This document shows positions 11,691-22,759 of a DNA stretch of 64,000 bases, piece after piece. The translations under genes were made by a program, and so were the position numbers. Positions within the stretch are counted from its first letter, which is position 1, and each line of letters starts with the position of its first letter. Source of the stretch: Plectosphaerella cucumerina (Eukaryota; Ascomycota; Sordariomycetes; Glomerellales; Plectosphaerellaceae); assembly GCA_020746995.1 (NCBI GenBank), contig JAGPXD010000001.1:62001-126000 (forward strand). Reading direction: 5' to 3'. A model generated the notes under the pieces. It was given only the letters and a program-made list of their open reading frames with translations. It searched no databases and was not told the DNA's origin.

Positions 11691-12710
11691 ATGGCTTCTG
11701 TTGATTTCGCCGTGGCGGACATCTTCTCCGACGTGCCGTTCAGGGGCAACCCCCTGGCAGTGGTTGACACAACCTCAGGTCGTCCTTTGTCTACTTCCCA
11801 GCAGCAACTCATCACCCGACAATTCAATCTTTCCGAGACCACCTTCATCCTCCCCGCTACTCAAGCATCTGCCACATATCGCTTGCGCTCTTTTCTGCCC
11901 GATGGGCGAGAAGTCTTTGGCGCGGGGCACAACATTCTCGGGGCCTGGTGGCATCTAGCCGCCAACGGGCTTCTCGACTTCAGCGAAAGGAATATTCACC
12001 GTAATCTCGAAAACGGGACCCAGGTGTTTCGGTTCCAGCAAGAACTAGGAGAAGACACTATTCCGGTTCTTGTTCATCGGTCAAAGTCGCCACAGGGGAA
12101 CGACTCGTTCCAGGTCGTACTCCGTCAAGCTCCACCACAGCTGCATGGGATTCACCCCAACAAGGCATCTCTGGCAAAGAGCTTTGGGCTCACCGACACG
12201 GACATTGGTCTCGTCGCGAGCCACTCTGACTTCGTTCTCCCTCCGCAAGTAGCGTCAACTTCAACAACCCATCATCTTTTGGTCCCCTTGGGCTCTGTCG
12301 ATGCTCTAAACCGGGCAGTTGTTCAGAAGGAGAGCCTCCTCGAGCAGCTTGCTGCTGTGGACAAAAGAGCCTATGGACTGTTTTTGTTCACCCGAACTGG
12401 GAATCAACAGTACGAGGCTCGGTTCTTCAGCCCTGGAATGTCAGGCGAAGACCCCGCCACAGGGAGTGCAGCCGGACCCCTGTCGGTTTATCTGCATGAG
12501 CATGGAGAGCTGAAGCTGTCCGATGGGACTGCCGAGATCGAGGTTCGGCAAGGCCTGCAGGTTGGCCGGGATTGTTTGATCAAGGTAGTACTTTCACTGG
12601 ACAGCTCCGGGGCCGGGGGTGAGGATGTCCGCCATGCTGATTTGGTCGGAGGAGGTGTTCTCATCTCAAAGGGAACAATCAAGGTACCAGACGAGACTCT
12701 GAAGTTTTGA
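11691..12710 (+). CDS. PhzF-family isomerase/epimerase-like protein
   Basis: A single-exon gene of 339 residues. The fold family is the diaminopimelate-epimerase-like PhzF group, cytosolic proteins named after a phenazine-pathway isomerase; most fungal members have no known substrate. Family marks are the N-terminal FRGNPLAVV segment, the SETTFI segment with the expected catalytic Glu near residue 49, and the C-terminal GEDPATGSAAGPL phosphate-binding-like motif. Length fits the family. The ATG at 11691 sits in a good context (TCACCATGG); an in-frame upstream extension to 11619 lacks conservation. No phenazine or other biosynthetic genes surround it, so a phenazine role is not implied. The downstream neighbour is convergent, with stops about 175 bp apart. 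Confidence 0.9.
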   Translation: MASVDFAVADIFSDVPFRGNPLAVVDTTSGRPLSTSQQQLITRQFNLSETTFILPATQASATYRLRSFLPDGREVFGAGHNILGAWWHLAANGLLDFSERNIHRNLENGTQVFRFQQELGEDTIPVLVHRSKSPQGNDSFQVVLRQAPPQLHGIHPNKASLAKSFGLTDTDIGLVASHSDFVLPPQVASTSTTHHLLVPLGSVDALNRAVVQKESLLEQLAAVDKRAYGLFLFTRTGNQQYEARFFSPGMSGEDPATGSAAGPLSVYLHEHGELKLSDGTAEIEVRQGLQVGRDCLIKVVLSLDSSGAGGEDVRHADLVGGGVLISKGTIKVPDETLKF

Positions 12711-12884
12711 AAGATGACGGGCGATGTCTTCGTAGTTAGTGTTGTTGGCTTGATTCTATTGCAGGTATTGTCCACCGATGACTTCCCATTTCCTCGACCG
12801 CAATGTGCCATAGGTACTCTCGTAGGTATGCAAAGTAGGGAAACTGCTCCGATTGTCTGGCCTCAAACACCAGACACCCCATAT

Positions 12885-13931
12885 TTACCACTCCATACCG
12901 TCGTCATCGTAGTGGAACAACCTCAGAATGGCAGCCGCGACTTGGAAGCCGTCGTGATCCAAGTGGGCCGTCTCGGAGGCCTGGTCCGCGTGCTCCGTGT
13001 CCGTGATAGATCCGGCGTCGACGCGCATCTGGATCTGCCTCTTGACCATACTCTCGTCGAACGCGAGATGGGCTTGTGTCGAAAAGAGCCTGTCAGGGAT
13101 GTAGAGGCCCTGGACTTTTGTGTGAGAAGAGTAGCCCCAGACCTGGGGTTCGACGCCTTCGGGGAGAAGGCCGTTGGCTGACTTGTTGGTCGGCGGCTCG
13201 AGGACCTGATCCTGGTGCATCTGATGTAGATGGATGGCGTCGTCCTTGGTGCGGAACAGCCGATGACCGACGCTGTGAAGCTTGATGGCCGAGTGACCGA
13301 GTTCCCAGTCACCGGAAGGCGAAGGGCCGACTTTGCCTCCGAGGAGGCGCGAGAGGACTTGGTGTCCGAAGCAGACTCCGGTGAAGTGGAAGTCTGCGCG
13401 TCGCGTCCAAATTTCTGTATTGGGCAACTTGGGTTAGCGGCTGGAGATTCGAGCACATCCCAATCGCTCACCCTTCAGGAGGCTCAGCAGCTCCAGAATC
13501 CAGGGATTGTCGCCGTGGGCGTCGTAGACGCTACCGGTGATGAGCAAGCCATCGTACTTCTCCATCTGCTCATCTACGATAACACGGAGTCAGTAATTTC
13601 CTTTCACGGCTATGTCGAGAGACGTGGAAAACGACTCGTGAAATAGACTCGCGACGACTCCTGACAGAGCCTAGGTAATACGGTAATAAAGAACTCGGGG
13701 GTAACGATTACATGTAGGCATCGTGCCGCCATCCTCTGTGACAATGAATTGCTGATCAACCTCGATACCGAGTGGCGGATGATGAGCCTTGCCTGCCCTG
13801 TAGAAGTGGTGGAAGATGATCTCGCCAAAGGTTCCGCGCTCAGCCTGAGTTTCTTTGTGTGGCTCATCAGTCTCAAGGACCATGAGCCTAACCAGCTGGG
13901 CCGTGTCGCTTGGCCTGTACGAGAGAGTCAT
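12885..13931 (-). CDS. class I glutamine amidotransferase-like protein
   Basis: A three-exon gene (13931-13712, 13573-13472, 13414-12885) encoding 283 residues of the stand-alone GATase1 family related to GMP-synthase glutaminase domains. Visible marks are MEKYDGLLITGSVYDAHGD, the nucleophile elbow GVCFGHQ with the catalytic Cys, and a C-terminal QAHLAFDE segment that likely supplies the His/Glu pair. Intron 2 (13471-13415) is an ordinary 57 bp intron. Intron 1 (13711-13574) is an introner-like element described separately. Splicing both gives a continuous frame, MPT-YEQMEKYDG across the first junction. The start at 13931 was chosen because the conserved core begins shortly after it (MVLETDEPH). 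Cytosolic, no leader. The substrate receiving the amide nitrogen is unknown. Confidence 0.88.
13574..13711 (-). mobile_element. introner-like element forming intron 1 of the amidotransferase gene (138 bp)
   Basis: Read on the minus strand, the element starts GTAATCGTTACCCCCGAG, continues with TCTTTATTACCGTATTA and CTGTCAGGAGTC, and ends AAAGGAAATTACTGACTC then GTTATCGTAG. These blocks match the introners in the P450 and DUF7053 genes. It lacks most of the middle of the 174-186 bp copies, so it is an internally deleted or shorter variant. Both boundaries coincide exactly with the splice sites that restore the amidotransferase frame (phase 1). Confidence 0.9.
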
Positions 13932-14437
13932 GACGGCGGTGTGAGAGGGGATCTTGAGAGGTATGTGCCAGCGCAGATGGAAGTTCGGCAAAAGAATTGG
14001 ATTGATCGAGCTGATGTAGATGAACGGATGATGGATCAAGCAAGTTTTCTAGGTGACGCGGCATCATGGAATTGGCACCGCGAAGCCAAGGCGCGCTGTC
14101 ATGGTGAGCCGAGACGGTACCCCGCCAAGCGGTTGGCGTTGACGTCAGGCACTGGCCTCCGAGACGGGACGGACCCGGTGTCGGACCCATAGGCGGGGTT
14201 TGCGAGTGATTATACAGTGGCAGACCATCCTCAACATTACGAAATCGCAAGCGGTCTTGATGGGCACGGTGGCAAATATGGTCGAAAGAGAAGACAAGCG
14301 ATCTACCTTAAGCCGTCCGTCCATTGTGTGATTGTCCATGCGATTGGGGCGGGCCAAGGGGGGACATGCCGCATGATCGCCCCTCAGGCGCATGTCAGTG
14401 GCATCCTCGCCGGCCCCTTTGGCAGCCTGAGAGCCGC

Positions 14438-15784
14438 TCACCCAAAAATCGGCCGGTCCAGAAGTCCCAGCATCACACGCATACCCGCCCACTGCTCCCG
14501 TGCGCTCCCCAGGATCTGCTCCGGCGGCAGCACAAACCCGTAATTGCCCGTGTCCCGCAGCTCGATCAGGTATGCGTACTTTGCTCCGCCAACCTCGTAC
14601 GCGTAGTCAATGCTGTAGCCCGTCGACGCGTACAGCACTGAGCATGACGGCCCGAAGACAAATTGTGTGCCTTCGACCCCCCTGATCGCCCGCGAAGCCT
14701 GGTGCGCCACGTAAATGTGCTCGCCCAGCGTCGGCACGTACCGCCGACAGTCATAGCCCACCGGCGCCAGCAGGAACTGGCTGAAGCTGTGCCAGTCGAT
14801 GAAGAGCTGAATGCCCGGGCCGTCGCGCAGCTTGTCTACCAGCGCATGCATTCCCGCCATTTCGGGGGTGTCGCCCGCACGCTCGCCCCTGTACGTCTGC
14901 GAGCATGGGTTGCCAGACGCACCGCCCGGGTTCACCGACGCGTCCCACTTGTAAGGCCAATTGCGGTTGATGTCGCGCCCGTAGCACGTCGAGTTGCTCG
15001 AGCAGGGCGGCGGCTGCCGGTTCTTGCGCCAGAGCCTGTCCGTTGTCTGGGTATGGACGAAGCCTGACAAGAAAATCAGTATGGAAGAGGTGGTTGGCAC
15101 AAGGCCATCACAAGTTTCGGGGAACTTACCGTCCGGGTTCACAAATGGAAAGATCCAGTAGTCGTATCGGTCAACAAGTGCTGTCACCTCGGCGTCCTGG
15201 CCGTACCCCGACAACAGCTGCAGCGTCAGGTACTCGACCACCGGCGCCGAAATCCACTCCCGCGCGTGCACGGTGCCGTGCCAGAGTACCGCCGGCTTGC
15301 CCGGCCCATCTGCGCCCCAGATGTGCAGTCCGAAGAGGTCGCGGCCCTCATACGATGTCCCCGTAGACACGAGCTCCGTGTTGTTCGGGTACGCTGCGTG
15401 CAACTCCTCAAAGTATGCAACGTGTTCCGAATAATCGTGATAACTCTGGTACCATGAGAGGTCGTCGACCTGCCGCCTCCGGTTCCATGCTGGCCCCCTT
15501 GACCGCCCCTCGTCGGCGATCGACCGTCCCAGGTCCTCGTGCATCACCGTTGCCTCGAGCCCCAGCGACAGGAACCCCGCAACTTGGTTTGGCGCCACAG
15601 CAATGGTCAGATCGTTGGTGTCTTTGTTCCACTGATCATATTCGATGGCCTGTAGCACCGCCTCCAGCGCTGGGACGTCAAGGTTTGGTGTCGGCGTCAG
15701 GCGGAACACCTTGAAGCCGTCATACGAGACGCGCTCGGCAACGGCCACGGAGGCAACAAGAGAGAGAATCACAAGGGTCTTCAT
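14438..15784 (-). CDS. secreted M14 metallocarboxypeptidase (preproenzyme)
   Basis: Two exons, split by a 66 bp intron at 15129-15064, encode about 426 residues. Residues 1-16 are a signal peptide (MKTLVILSLVASVAVA). An activation propeptide follows to about residue 105, then the carboxypeptidase A catalytic domain. Zinc ligands are visible as HxxE in GTVHAREW (H173, E176) and the later His in DWHSFSQ. The catalytic Glu is in YLIELRDTG; RDINRNW and substrate-pocket elements are also present. It would remove C-terminal residues from extracellular peptides after propeptide cleavage. The intron has a length divisible by three and no stop, so an unspliced message would still be translatable. A TATAAA box lies about 100 bp upstream of the start. 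Confidence 0.93.
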   Translation of the reverse strand: MKTLVILSLVASVAVAERVSYDGFKVFRLTPTPNLDVPALEAVLQAIEYDQWNKDTNDLTIAVAPNQVAGFLSLGLEATVMHEDLGRSIADEGRSRGPAWNRRRQVDDLSWYQSYHDYSEHVAYFEELHAAYPNNTELVSTGTSYEGRDLFGLHIWGADGPGKPAVLWHGTVHAREWISAPVVEYLTLQLLSGYGQDAEVTALVDRYDYWIFPFVNPDGKFPETCDGLVPTTSSILIFLSGFVHTQTTDRLWRKNRQPPPCSSNSTCYGRDINRNWPYKWDASVNPGGASGNPCSQTYRGERAGDTPEMAGMHALVDKLRDGPGIQLFIDWHSFSQFLLAPVGYDCRRYVPTLGEHIYVAHQASRAIRGVEGTQFVFGPSCSVLYASTGYSIDYAYEVGGAKYAYLIELRDTGNYGFVLPPEQILGSAREQWAGMRVMLGLLDRPIFG

Positions 15785-16633
15785 ATCTGGTTGAGATTAA
15801 GTCCACGGGCAATTGAAATGTGGTTGTAAGTGGGCGGATGCACACCAAAAAACCGTGCCATCACGGTCAAGATGCTCTGCCATTTATACACTGCTCCAGA
15901 TGCAACGAAGACCATGTCGTCACTCATATTTCCCCTCCCTCCCCGCCTCTCCCCTCACTGACCTAGGAAGCCGTTATCTTCAACCCCTGCTGCCGCATCT
16001 CTCCTTCCTAATTCAAACAGACGTGAGCCTTGGCATTGCGACTCTCCGCGAGTGCTGTATCTTTCCTAGCGGTGTCATAGTCGAGGACAGTCATTCGCGG
16101 GCTTTGATAGAACAGTGTCCCGACAGCGGGGTCTTCCCGATGACATGACCAGCACATCGCGCCGATCAACAACCTCGGGGAGTCTTGCTTCTCCGGGTCA
16201 ATGGGCTGCCGATAACAGGACCAGCTCGATCGCCTTCCGGGATGAGACGATTCTTCACTGGGGGTTCTGCAGGAAGTCCGGCCACCCACTTCCAAGTCTA
16301 GGTACCTGTACTACCGGTAAGGTTCCAGGTTGTCATTGCAGACCCGACACTTAAACAGCTCCTTCAGATTGAACGCTTTCTTCAAGGATCCATGAATAAC
16401 ATAACTAACCCTTTTGTATAGTAACACCCTTTTGGTTTTCCTAAGATTTAAGCCCTCCCTTCTGGACCTCGTGACCTCGAATCGAGCTACTCGTGGCGGG
16501 GGGGACTAAACACCGGGTCTTAGTAAGGTCCATGATTCGTCCCACTCACCGTAAGGTAGATGATACTTAAGCGCCAAGGCGCCATTTCAAAAACCTGCGC
16601 TCACTTCCGACCTCACTCATCGTCAATTTTACA
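15785..16633. other. divergent intergenic region, carboxypeptidase and Zn2Cys6 regulator
   Basis: An 849 bp gap between divergently transcribed genes. It holds the TATA box of the carboxypeptidase (15883-15888) and the presumed promoter of the regulator. No additional gene is supported. Confidence 0.5.
15883..15888 (-). promoter_or_regulatory. TATA box of the carboxypeptidase gene
   Basis: TATAAA on the minus strand (TTTATA on the plus), about 100 bp upstream of the ATG at 15784. The spacing matches the TATA boxes of two other secreted-protein genes in this window. Confidence 0.55.
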
Positions 16634-18834
16634 ATGTCACACTCAATCAAAGCATGCTCTTCCTGTCACACCCGCAAGGTTCGTTGTGATATGGATCGGG
16701 TCGGCCTGCCATGCACGAAATGCCAGCAAGACGGCTTCGACTGTGCCGCGCACGACCGGAAACCGCGACAGGCGAAAATGTCTCAGCAACATAGCGCCAA
16801 CACCAACATCAACATCATTGGAGTCAGGCCAGCGCCGCCTGAAGCTGTGCCGGAGCATCACATGCTCCATAAATTCCCCTTCTACTCGCTCTTCCGCAAC
16901 ATGACCTTGGAGGACAGACCCCGAAGTACCAAACGAGAGCATGACCCGAGGGTTTTCCCCATGCCCTTAGGGGAATCATTCGCCACACAGCCAGGTGGCC
17001 CCGAGCGCGGCCTCTCCCCTCACGACACGTATTATCTTCTTCAGAAAGGTGCTCTACAGCTTCCAAGCAGGCAGTACATGGATGCGATGGTTGCGGACTA
17101 CTTCCGACTATTTCATGCGTCCTTCCCTCTTGTTGACAGGGAAGACTTCCTCTCGCGCTACCGACGAACCGACTCGAACGGCATTCTATCCGGCAAGGGC
17201 CCTTCTCTTTTGCTTCTGCAAGCGATGCTCTTCACGGCGGTTCCTGCAAGCTCAGATTCGGCCATTGAGGCCATGGGCTTCTACTCCCGGAGGCATGCGA
17301 GGAGCGTATTTTACGACCGATGCCGCGTGAGTACTCCCTACATGCGCCTTCAGCGCTGAACAACCAGGGTTATGAGCGCAACTGACCTGCTTTCAGTGTC
17401 TTTACAATCTCAGCTATGAGACTGAAGATATCGCAAACATCCAAGCATTGCTTCTCATCAGCCAGTACTTCCCTTCCATGGACGGTCAAAAGCATACCTG
17501 GCTCTGGGCTCATCAGGCCATCACCTTGGCCCAGGGTATCGGTCTTCACAGGGTCCCAGGAGAAGCTGCACCTCAGCGACGCCTCTGGATCAGGATCTGG
17601 TGGGTTTGCGTTATTCGCGACAGACTGATTGCCCTCGGCACGCGACGGCCTTTGCACATCAACAGCCTCGACTGCACGACCAATCTGCCTACGCCCGAAG
17701 ATCTAGCAGAGATTGGAGACTCGCCGGACGATGTAGCCGTCAAATCTCTCTTCATTGAATTCGCCAAGCTTTGTCACTACATGGAGGGTGTGTTGTCTCT
17801 TCCCATGGCTTCACAAGAGAGCCTCCCCCAGCAGGTCAAGCTGTGTGAAGGAGTGCTCGACCGATGGCACGAGCATCTCAAGCCAATCGTACAGAAATCG
17901 ATTCAGAACCCCGAAAACCACCAGCAGGGGAATGTCGTGACGCTGTTTGCGACGATTCTGCAGCTTCTTTTCAAGTCAGTCAAACCGCAACTGCAGATCA
18001 CAGCTTGAGACAGATGCTAATGTGCCCAGTACTGTGTCCATAGTATTAAGACAGTCAGGAAGCCGGCTCGACGAGATTCCCGAGGGAGCTCGGAAACCGC
18101 CCTCCGCCGCAGTTCGGGTTGTCGCCGAAGACTCAACACACCTGATCAAGAAGCTGATGGAACTGGACATGATCCAGGCCTGTCCGACATTCTGGTATGT
18201 TATTCCCTCATTGGACATGCACAGCTGAAGCAAAACTGACCAGGCCAGCGTCACAACGGCCTTGCCAGTTATCGCATTTTACTTGCATAGCCTTCAGATG
18301 CCAAGCGACTCCATTGAGAACGCAGCGTCCAAGGAGGGCTTCCGGATCTGCCTGCAACTTTTCGAAAAGCTTAGTGATGTTCACTGGCATGCTGGATTTT
18401 ACCGCAGTTTCTTCCAAATGATCGCCACTCGGACGGTTGTGGAATCACACAAGAGGCGAGGAGCCGACACACATGACCCAAACCCCCGTCGGCAGCGCCA
18501 ACGCCACGACATCACCCAGGATGCGGCTGTCGAGCAGGGCAAGATCTTGCTGAATCCTCTGAAGGCGGCAGCGTCATGGAAAACCCCGGACACTGCGGTT
18601 GCTTCAAATTCCTCTGAAGGCACTCCTGCTCTAAGCGAGCCCGGAGCTTCGTCGACGGCCTCTACGCCAGCCCAACGCTTCCCGGCTTCCATGATGCCAC
18701 CAGACCTAGACTCACTGCTTCCACCAAGCTTCGAGTTCAGTCTCGATGACCTCATCAACATTGATGATGGTGTTTTCGACGGGTGGCTGGGAGACCATCA
18801 TTCCAAGACGCAGACCGTGCTCCCGTCGGCATAG
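16634..18834 (+). CDS. Zn(II)2Cys6 fungal transcription factor
   Basis: Four exons (16634-17326, 17397-17974, 18030-18194, 18249-18834) give 673 residues. The N-terminal DNA-binding domain has six cysteines at residues 8, 11, 18, 27, 30 and 37 with Zn2Cys6 spacing (KACSSCHTRKVRCD...CTKC). A fungal-specific transcription factor middle domain follows, with DYFRLFHASFPLVDREDFL near residue 155 and SYETEDIANIQALLLISQYF after the first junction. The third acceptor was set at 18248 because only it keeps the frame; an AG at 18243 would not. It is a nuclear regulator. Its stop lies only 45 bp from that of the convergent dehydratase, beyond which is an MFS transporter, suggesting pathway-specific control of those genes (inference). 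Confidence 0.9.
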
Positions 18835-18878
18835 CATTGTGGTTTCGGGGAAGATTCCCGAGGTGCTGCCTGACCACC

Positions 18879-20406
18879 TCACAGTCGGGGGCCATTTCGA
18901 ATCGCGAGGCCTTGATCGCTTACCCAGAACGTTCCGGTTGGGTACAGGTACTTCAAGATGGCTTCCGACTTGTATTCGACACTGTACCCCGCCTCATGCG
19001 GTGTTGCAAAGTAGCCATCATGGACCTTGACAGGGTGCCTCAGCACCTCGCTGAACGAGTTGATGTGCTCGAGAAGGCTTTTCTCCCCAGACACGCAGAG
19101 ATAATCTACAAGCGCGAGGTGCTGGGTGTATTCGTTGAGGCCGATGCCCCCGCTATGAGGCACGATAGGAATACCGAACCTGTCGCCGAGAGAGTGTGTT
19201 GTTAGCGAATCATTCGTTCTTCGAAGCGGCGTTGCAGCTGGCCATGCGTACTTTTTCGCCATGAGTAACACTGCCAGGACCTCATTGACGCCTCCGAGGC
19301 GGCACGCATCTACTTGGCAGTAGTCGATGGCTTCCGCTTGCAGAAGCTGCTTGAAAATGACCCGGTTTTGGCAGTGCTCCCCCGTGGCAACGCCAATACC
19401 ATAAGGCTTAAGGGCTTTCCTGATTTTGGCGTGCCCGAGAACGTCATCCGGCGATGTAGGTTCCTCGATGAAGCTGGAGAGGGTATGCTTGTCAGCCGTG
19501 TGAAGCTACACCCACCGGGCGAAGCTTACAGGGGCTTGAATTCGGCGAGCCGTTTCATGTTCTCGATGGCATCTGCCACGCTCCAAACCTGGTTTGCATC
19601 GATCATGAGCATTCGGTCGTTCCCGATCACATCTCTGGCAATCTTGAGTCGCCGGCGATCGGCCTCAATGTCTCCGCCGACCTTCAACTTGAACTTATCC
19701 ATGCCATCGGTGATATTTTGGCGAATCATCTCAACCATGCGTTCATCCGTGAACCCCAGCCAGCCAGCCTGAGTGGTGTATGCCGGCACAGCCCTGTTCT
19801 TCAATGCTTCGTCAAGGCGAAATGTCTTGAAGTTCTGCTGTGTTCTGAGTATCTCAAGGGCTTCGGCCGGCGTGATGGCGTCCTCGATATATCGAAAATC
19901 GATACAGCGGACAAAATCCTCCGGCTCGAAATCATACACGATACGCCAGACTGGCTTGTCGAGAAAACGGCCCCAGAGATCCCAAAGCGCATTGACACAG
20001 GAGCTAAGGCCGAGGTGGATGATGCCTTTCTCGGGACCGACCCAGCGTAGCTGCGAGTCGGCGACTAGGTATCTCCAGGTTTTGCCCATGTCTTTGGTCA
20101 GCTCTCCAAGGGACTTGCCAATGATGCGCTCGGCGATCTGCCCCGCAGCAGCGGTAGTGAGATCATTACCCCGGCCAATTGTGAATGCAATGCCGTGACC
20201 GACAAGGTCTGTGTTGGTTTTGAGCTGAATATGGGTGGCGCTGTAGTCTCCGGCCGGGTTCATAGCATCAGATCCTGAGGCGTCAAGGCTGGTCGGAAAG
20301 CGCAAGTCTGAATGAGCTTAGTATCAGCAACACTATCCCGGGTTGAGTGTTTTGAAGACATACCATAAGTCTCAAATTCAGTAATGGTGATGTCAAAGAT
20401 ATCCAT
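18879..20406 (-). CDS. enolase-superfamily sugar-acid dehydratase, L-fuconate dehydratase-like
   Basis: Four exons (20406-20364, 20307-19530, 19473-19252, 19179-18879) encode 447 residues; an upstream in-frame ATG at 20490 would add 28. The family (FucD/ENOSF1 type) dehydrates sugar acids such as L-fuconate to 2-keto-3-deoxy acids. Diagnostic marks are GIAFTIGRGND near the N-terminus, the KxK catalytic lysines in KFKLKVG, three acidic metal ligands in MIDANQVW, FIEEPTSPDD and GVATGEHCQN, and the catalytic His in IVPHSGG. All are present, so the enzyme should be active. Exon junctions restore ETY-DLRF, KPL-FIEEP and MAKK-FGIP. Cytosolic or mitochondrial. The actual substrate (fuconate, rhamnonate, galactonate) cannot be fixed from sequence. 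Divergent from the MFS gene. Confidence 0.9.
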
Positions 20407-21038
20407 CTGCGACCCCTCGAACTTTGGCCGAGAGGACACGAGATCTTGTGGTCCCGAACCACGCCCCAGCCCCTTTGCAGAGGCCGCCATGCTAAGCAAG
20501 ATCTGGAGAGGCCGTCAAAGGGATGAATGTGCTGCAACACAGCGTGGTCACTCAGACTCCTACAACCTCCAGCCACGCCAGTGGGCTTTGGCCTGCTTTT
20601 GTTATTTGACATTGGTGACATGAGCATCAAGCTTGGGCCAGAATTGCCAGCCGGAATTCCGCAATGGGTTCCGTCTAACTAACCCCAGCGTGGGACCTGG
20701 CGTCGGAGTTCCGATCAGCCAGCCAGTTATCCACCCAGCTTCGGCGAGTTGGCGGCTGACACACGGCTTGCGGGGCAATTTTGCCAGTCTTTGTAAATTG
20801 TCCAATGGAATGCCTCACGTCGGTGATTCGGTTGATTTATGGATTCATTGTCCACCAAGATCAAAAATCCCCCCTCCACGGACCTCATCCCTTCTGCCTC
20901 ATTCCTTGGTTCGAGAGGAATACCCCTTTCGGTGCGTGCGGCGCTGATCCCTCAAATATCATCCATGTAAGTGATGGGTCCTGAGCTGGGGTTCATTCTG
21001 CCTACTGATTCGTCTCCCGCGTAAAGCCAGCAGCCAGA
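20407..21038. promoter_or_regulatory. shared divergent promoter region, dehydratase and MFS transporter
   Basis: A 632 bp intergenic stretch lies between the divergent starts of the dehydratase (20406; possibly 20490) and the transporter (21039). It is the only space available for both promoters, which suggests coordinated expression. I could not assign a specific Zn2Cys6 binding site with confidence. Confidence 0.45.
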
Positions 21039-22759
21039 ATGGATACCGCCTCGAAGGAACCGACTGTCGAGGTGTTGGACTGTCGCAGTAGCGATGTCAA
21101 CCATACCAATCCCGATGCAGCAATTCCGCCCATCACAGCCATGAGGCAGTACAACTCGGAACTCTACCTGGCTGCCATCACGAGATACCCCAATGATGAA
21201 TCAATCAAGGAAGAAGAAGAAAAGCGTCTCAAGCGCAAGCTTGATCGGCGTATCTTACCCGTTCTCGGGATATGCTACTTTTTCTACGTATGTCTCTGAA
21301 ATTATCTACGACAGACCCATGGAGCTGACGGTCGGTCCCTTGTAGTATGTTGACAAGACGACGCTGTCATATGCAGCTATCTTCGGCATCAAGGAAGACT
21401 TGGACATCTCCGGACAGGAATACTCCTGGCTTTCCAGCATCTTCTACTTTGGTTGGCTGTTCTGGTCGATTCCCTCCAACCTCATGATGCAACGTTCTCC
21501 CCCGGCCTGGTATCTCGCATTCAACATCTTCATGTGGGGCGCTTTACTCATACCACAGGGCGCAGTGCACGACTTTGGAGGACTTGCCGCACTTCGGTTT
21601 CTCTCGGGAGCCTTTGAAGCTATTGCCGACCCAGCGTTCATGCTTTACACATCCATGTTCTACACCCGCGATGAGCAGCCGATCCGAATCTCGGCCTGGT
21701 ATGCATGGAACGGCATCGGTGTTGCAGGCGGAGGCCTCATGGGATTCGGCATCGGCAGCATCAACGGCGGCGCCCTGACATCCTGGCGTTACGAATTCAT
21801 CATCGTCGGTACAGTCTGTGCCTTTTGGGGTCTGCTGCTCCTCTACATCCTTCCGAATTCCCCAACTACCGTCCGCGGCTTCTCGTATGATGAGCGCTTG
21901 TTGATACTCGCTCGAATGCGCCGAAACCAAACGGGCGTGGAACAGCCCCAGGTCAACTGGGGCCAAGTCAAAGAAGCCTACTTCGATTACAAGACCTGGC
22001 TCTTCGCCCTTCTCGGGTTCATCGCGGCTGTACCGAACGGAGGTATCTCTAATTTTAGCACACTCGTCATTCGGGGCTTAGGCTTCGGCCAGTTGGAAAC
22101 AGCCTTACTTGGTATCCCGCAGGGTATCATCGTGGTGATCTGGATCGCGCTCGGCGCCGTCGCAAATTCATACATGCCACCGAACAGTCGAACGCTGGTT
22201 TGTGCAGCATTTATGATTCCCACCATCGCTGGCGCCCTTGGATTTTTACTTGCGCCGGCCGATGCATACATCGGGAGACTCATTTGCTTGTATGTTGTCA
22301 ACTTTCGGGAACAGGATCCACTGCCTTCCTCCAGCTCAGCATACATGTCACGACTAACCGACTGGCAGCTACCTTACCGGATCATACCAAGCATCCTTCG
22401 TCATTGGTTTGTCTCTGGTAACGAGCAATACTGGTGGTCAGTCGAAGAAAATGATCGTCTCCGGCATGATTTGGTTTGGTTCGTGTGTCGGGAGCATTAT
22501 CAGCCCCTTTTTCTACTTCCAAAGTGAGGCGCCATCCTACCGCACTGGTATCGGCTCCTTGCTTACTGCCAATGTGGTCGAGTTTCTTCTCTTCTTTGTC
22601 TTGCGCTATGCTTTCAAGTGGGAGAATCGACGCAAGGAAAAGCAGCGGGCAGACATGAGGGAGCGCGGTGTTGCGATTGACTCTCCAGAGGGACTAAATG
22701 CCACTGCATTTAAGGACCTCACGGATAAGCAAAACCCAAATTTTGTATATGTATACTGA
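21039..22759 (+). CDS. MFS transporter, allantoate permease / anion:cation symporter type
   Basis: Three exons (21039-21287, 21346-22289, 22369-22759) encode 527 residues. A charged cytosolic N-terminus of about 75 residues precedes LDRRILPVLGICYFFYYVDK, the usual start of the first membrane segment in the Dal5/anion:cation symporter group. About twelve hydrophobic segments follow, with the family-typical RFLSGAFEAIADPAFMLYTS and a central loop before DYKTWLFALLGF. The C-terminal tail is charged (ENRRKEKQRADMRERG). Intron 2 has a good GACTAAC branch point. Plasma-membrane uptake of an organic acid, sugar acid or related anion is expected. Pairing with a sugar-acid dehydratase and a regulator suggests the imported acid is the dehydratase substrate (inference). 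Confidence 0.92.

Noticed and set aside
11691..12710. Phenazine biosynthesis locus
   Set aside because: PhzF homologues are widespread in fungi without phenazines, and no other phenazine genes are nearby.
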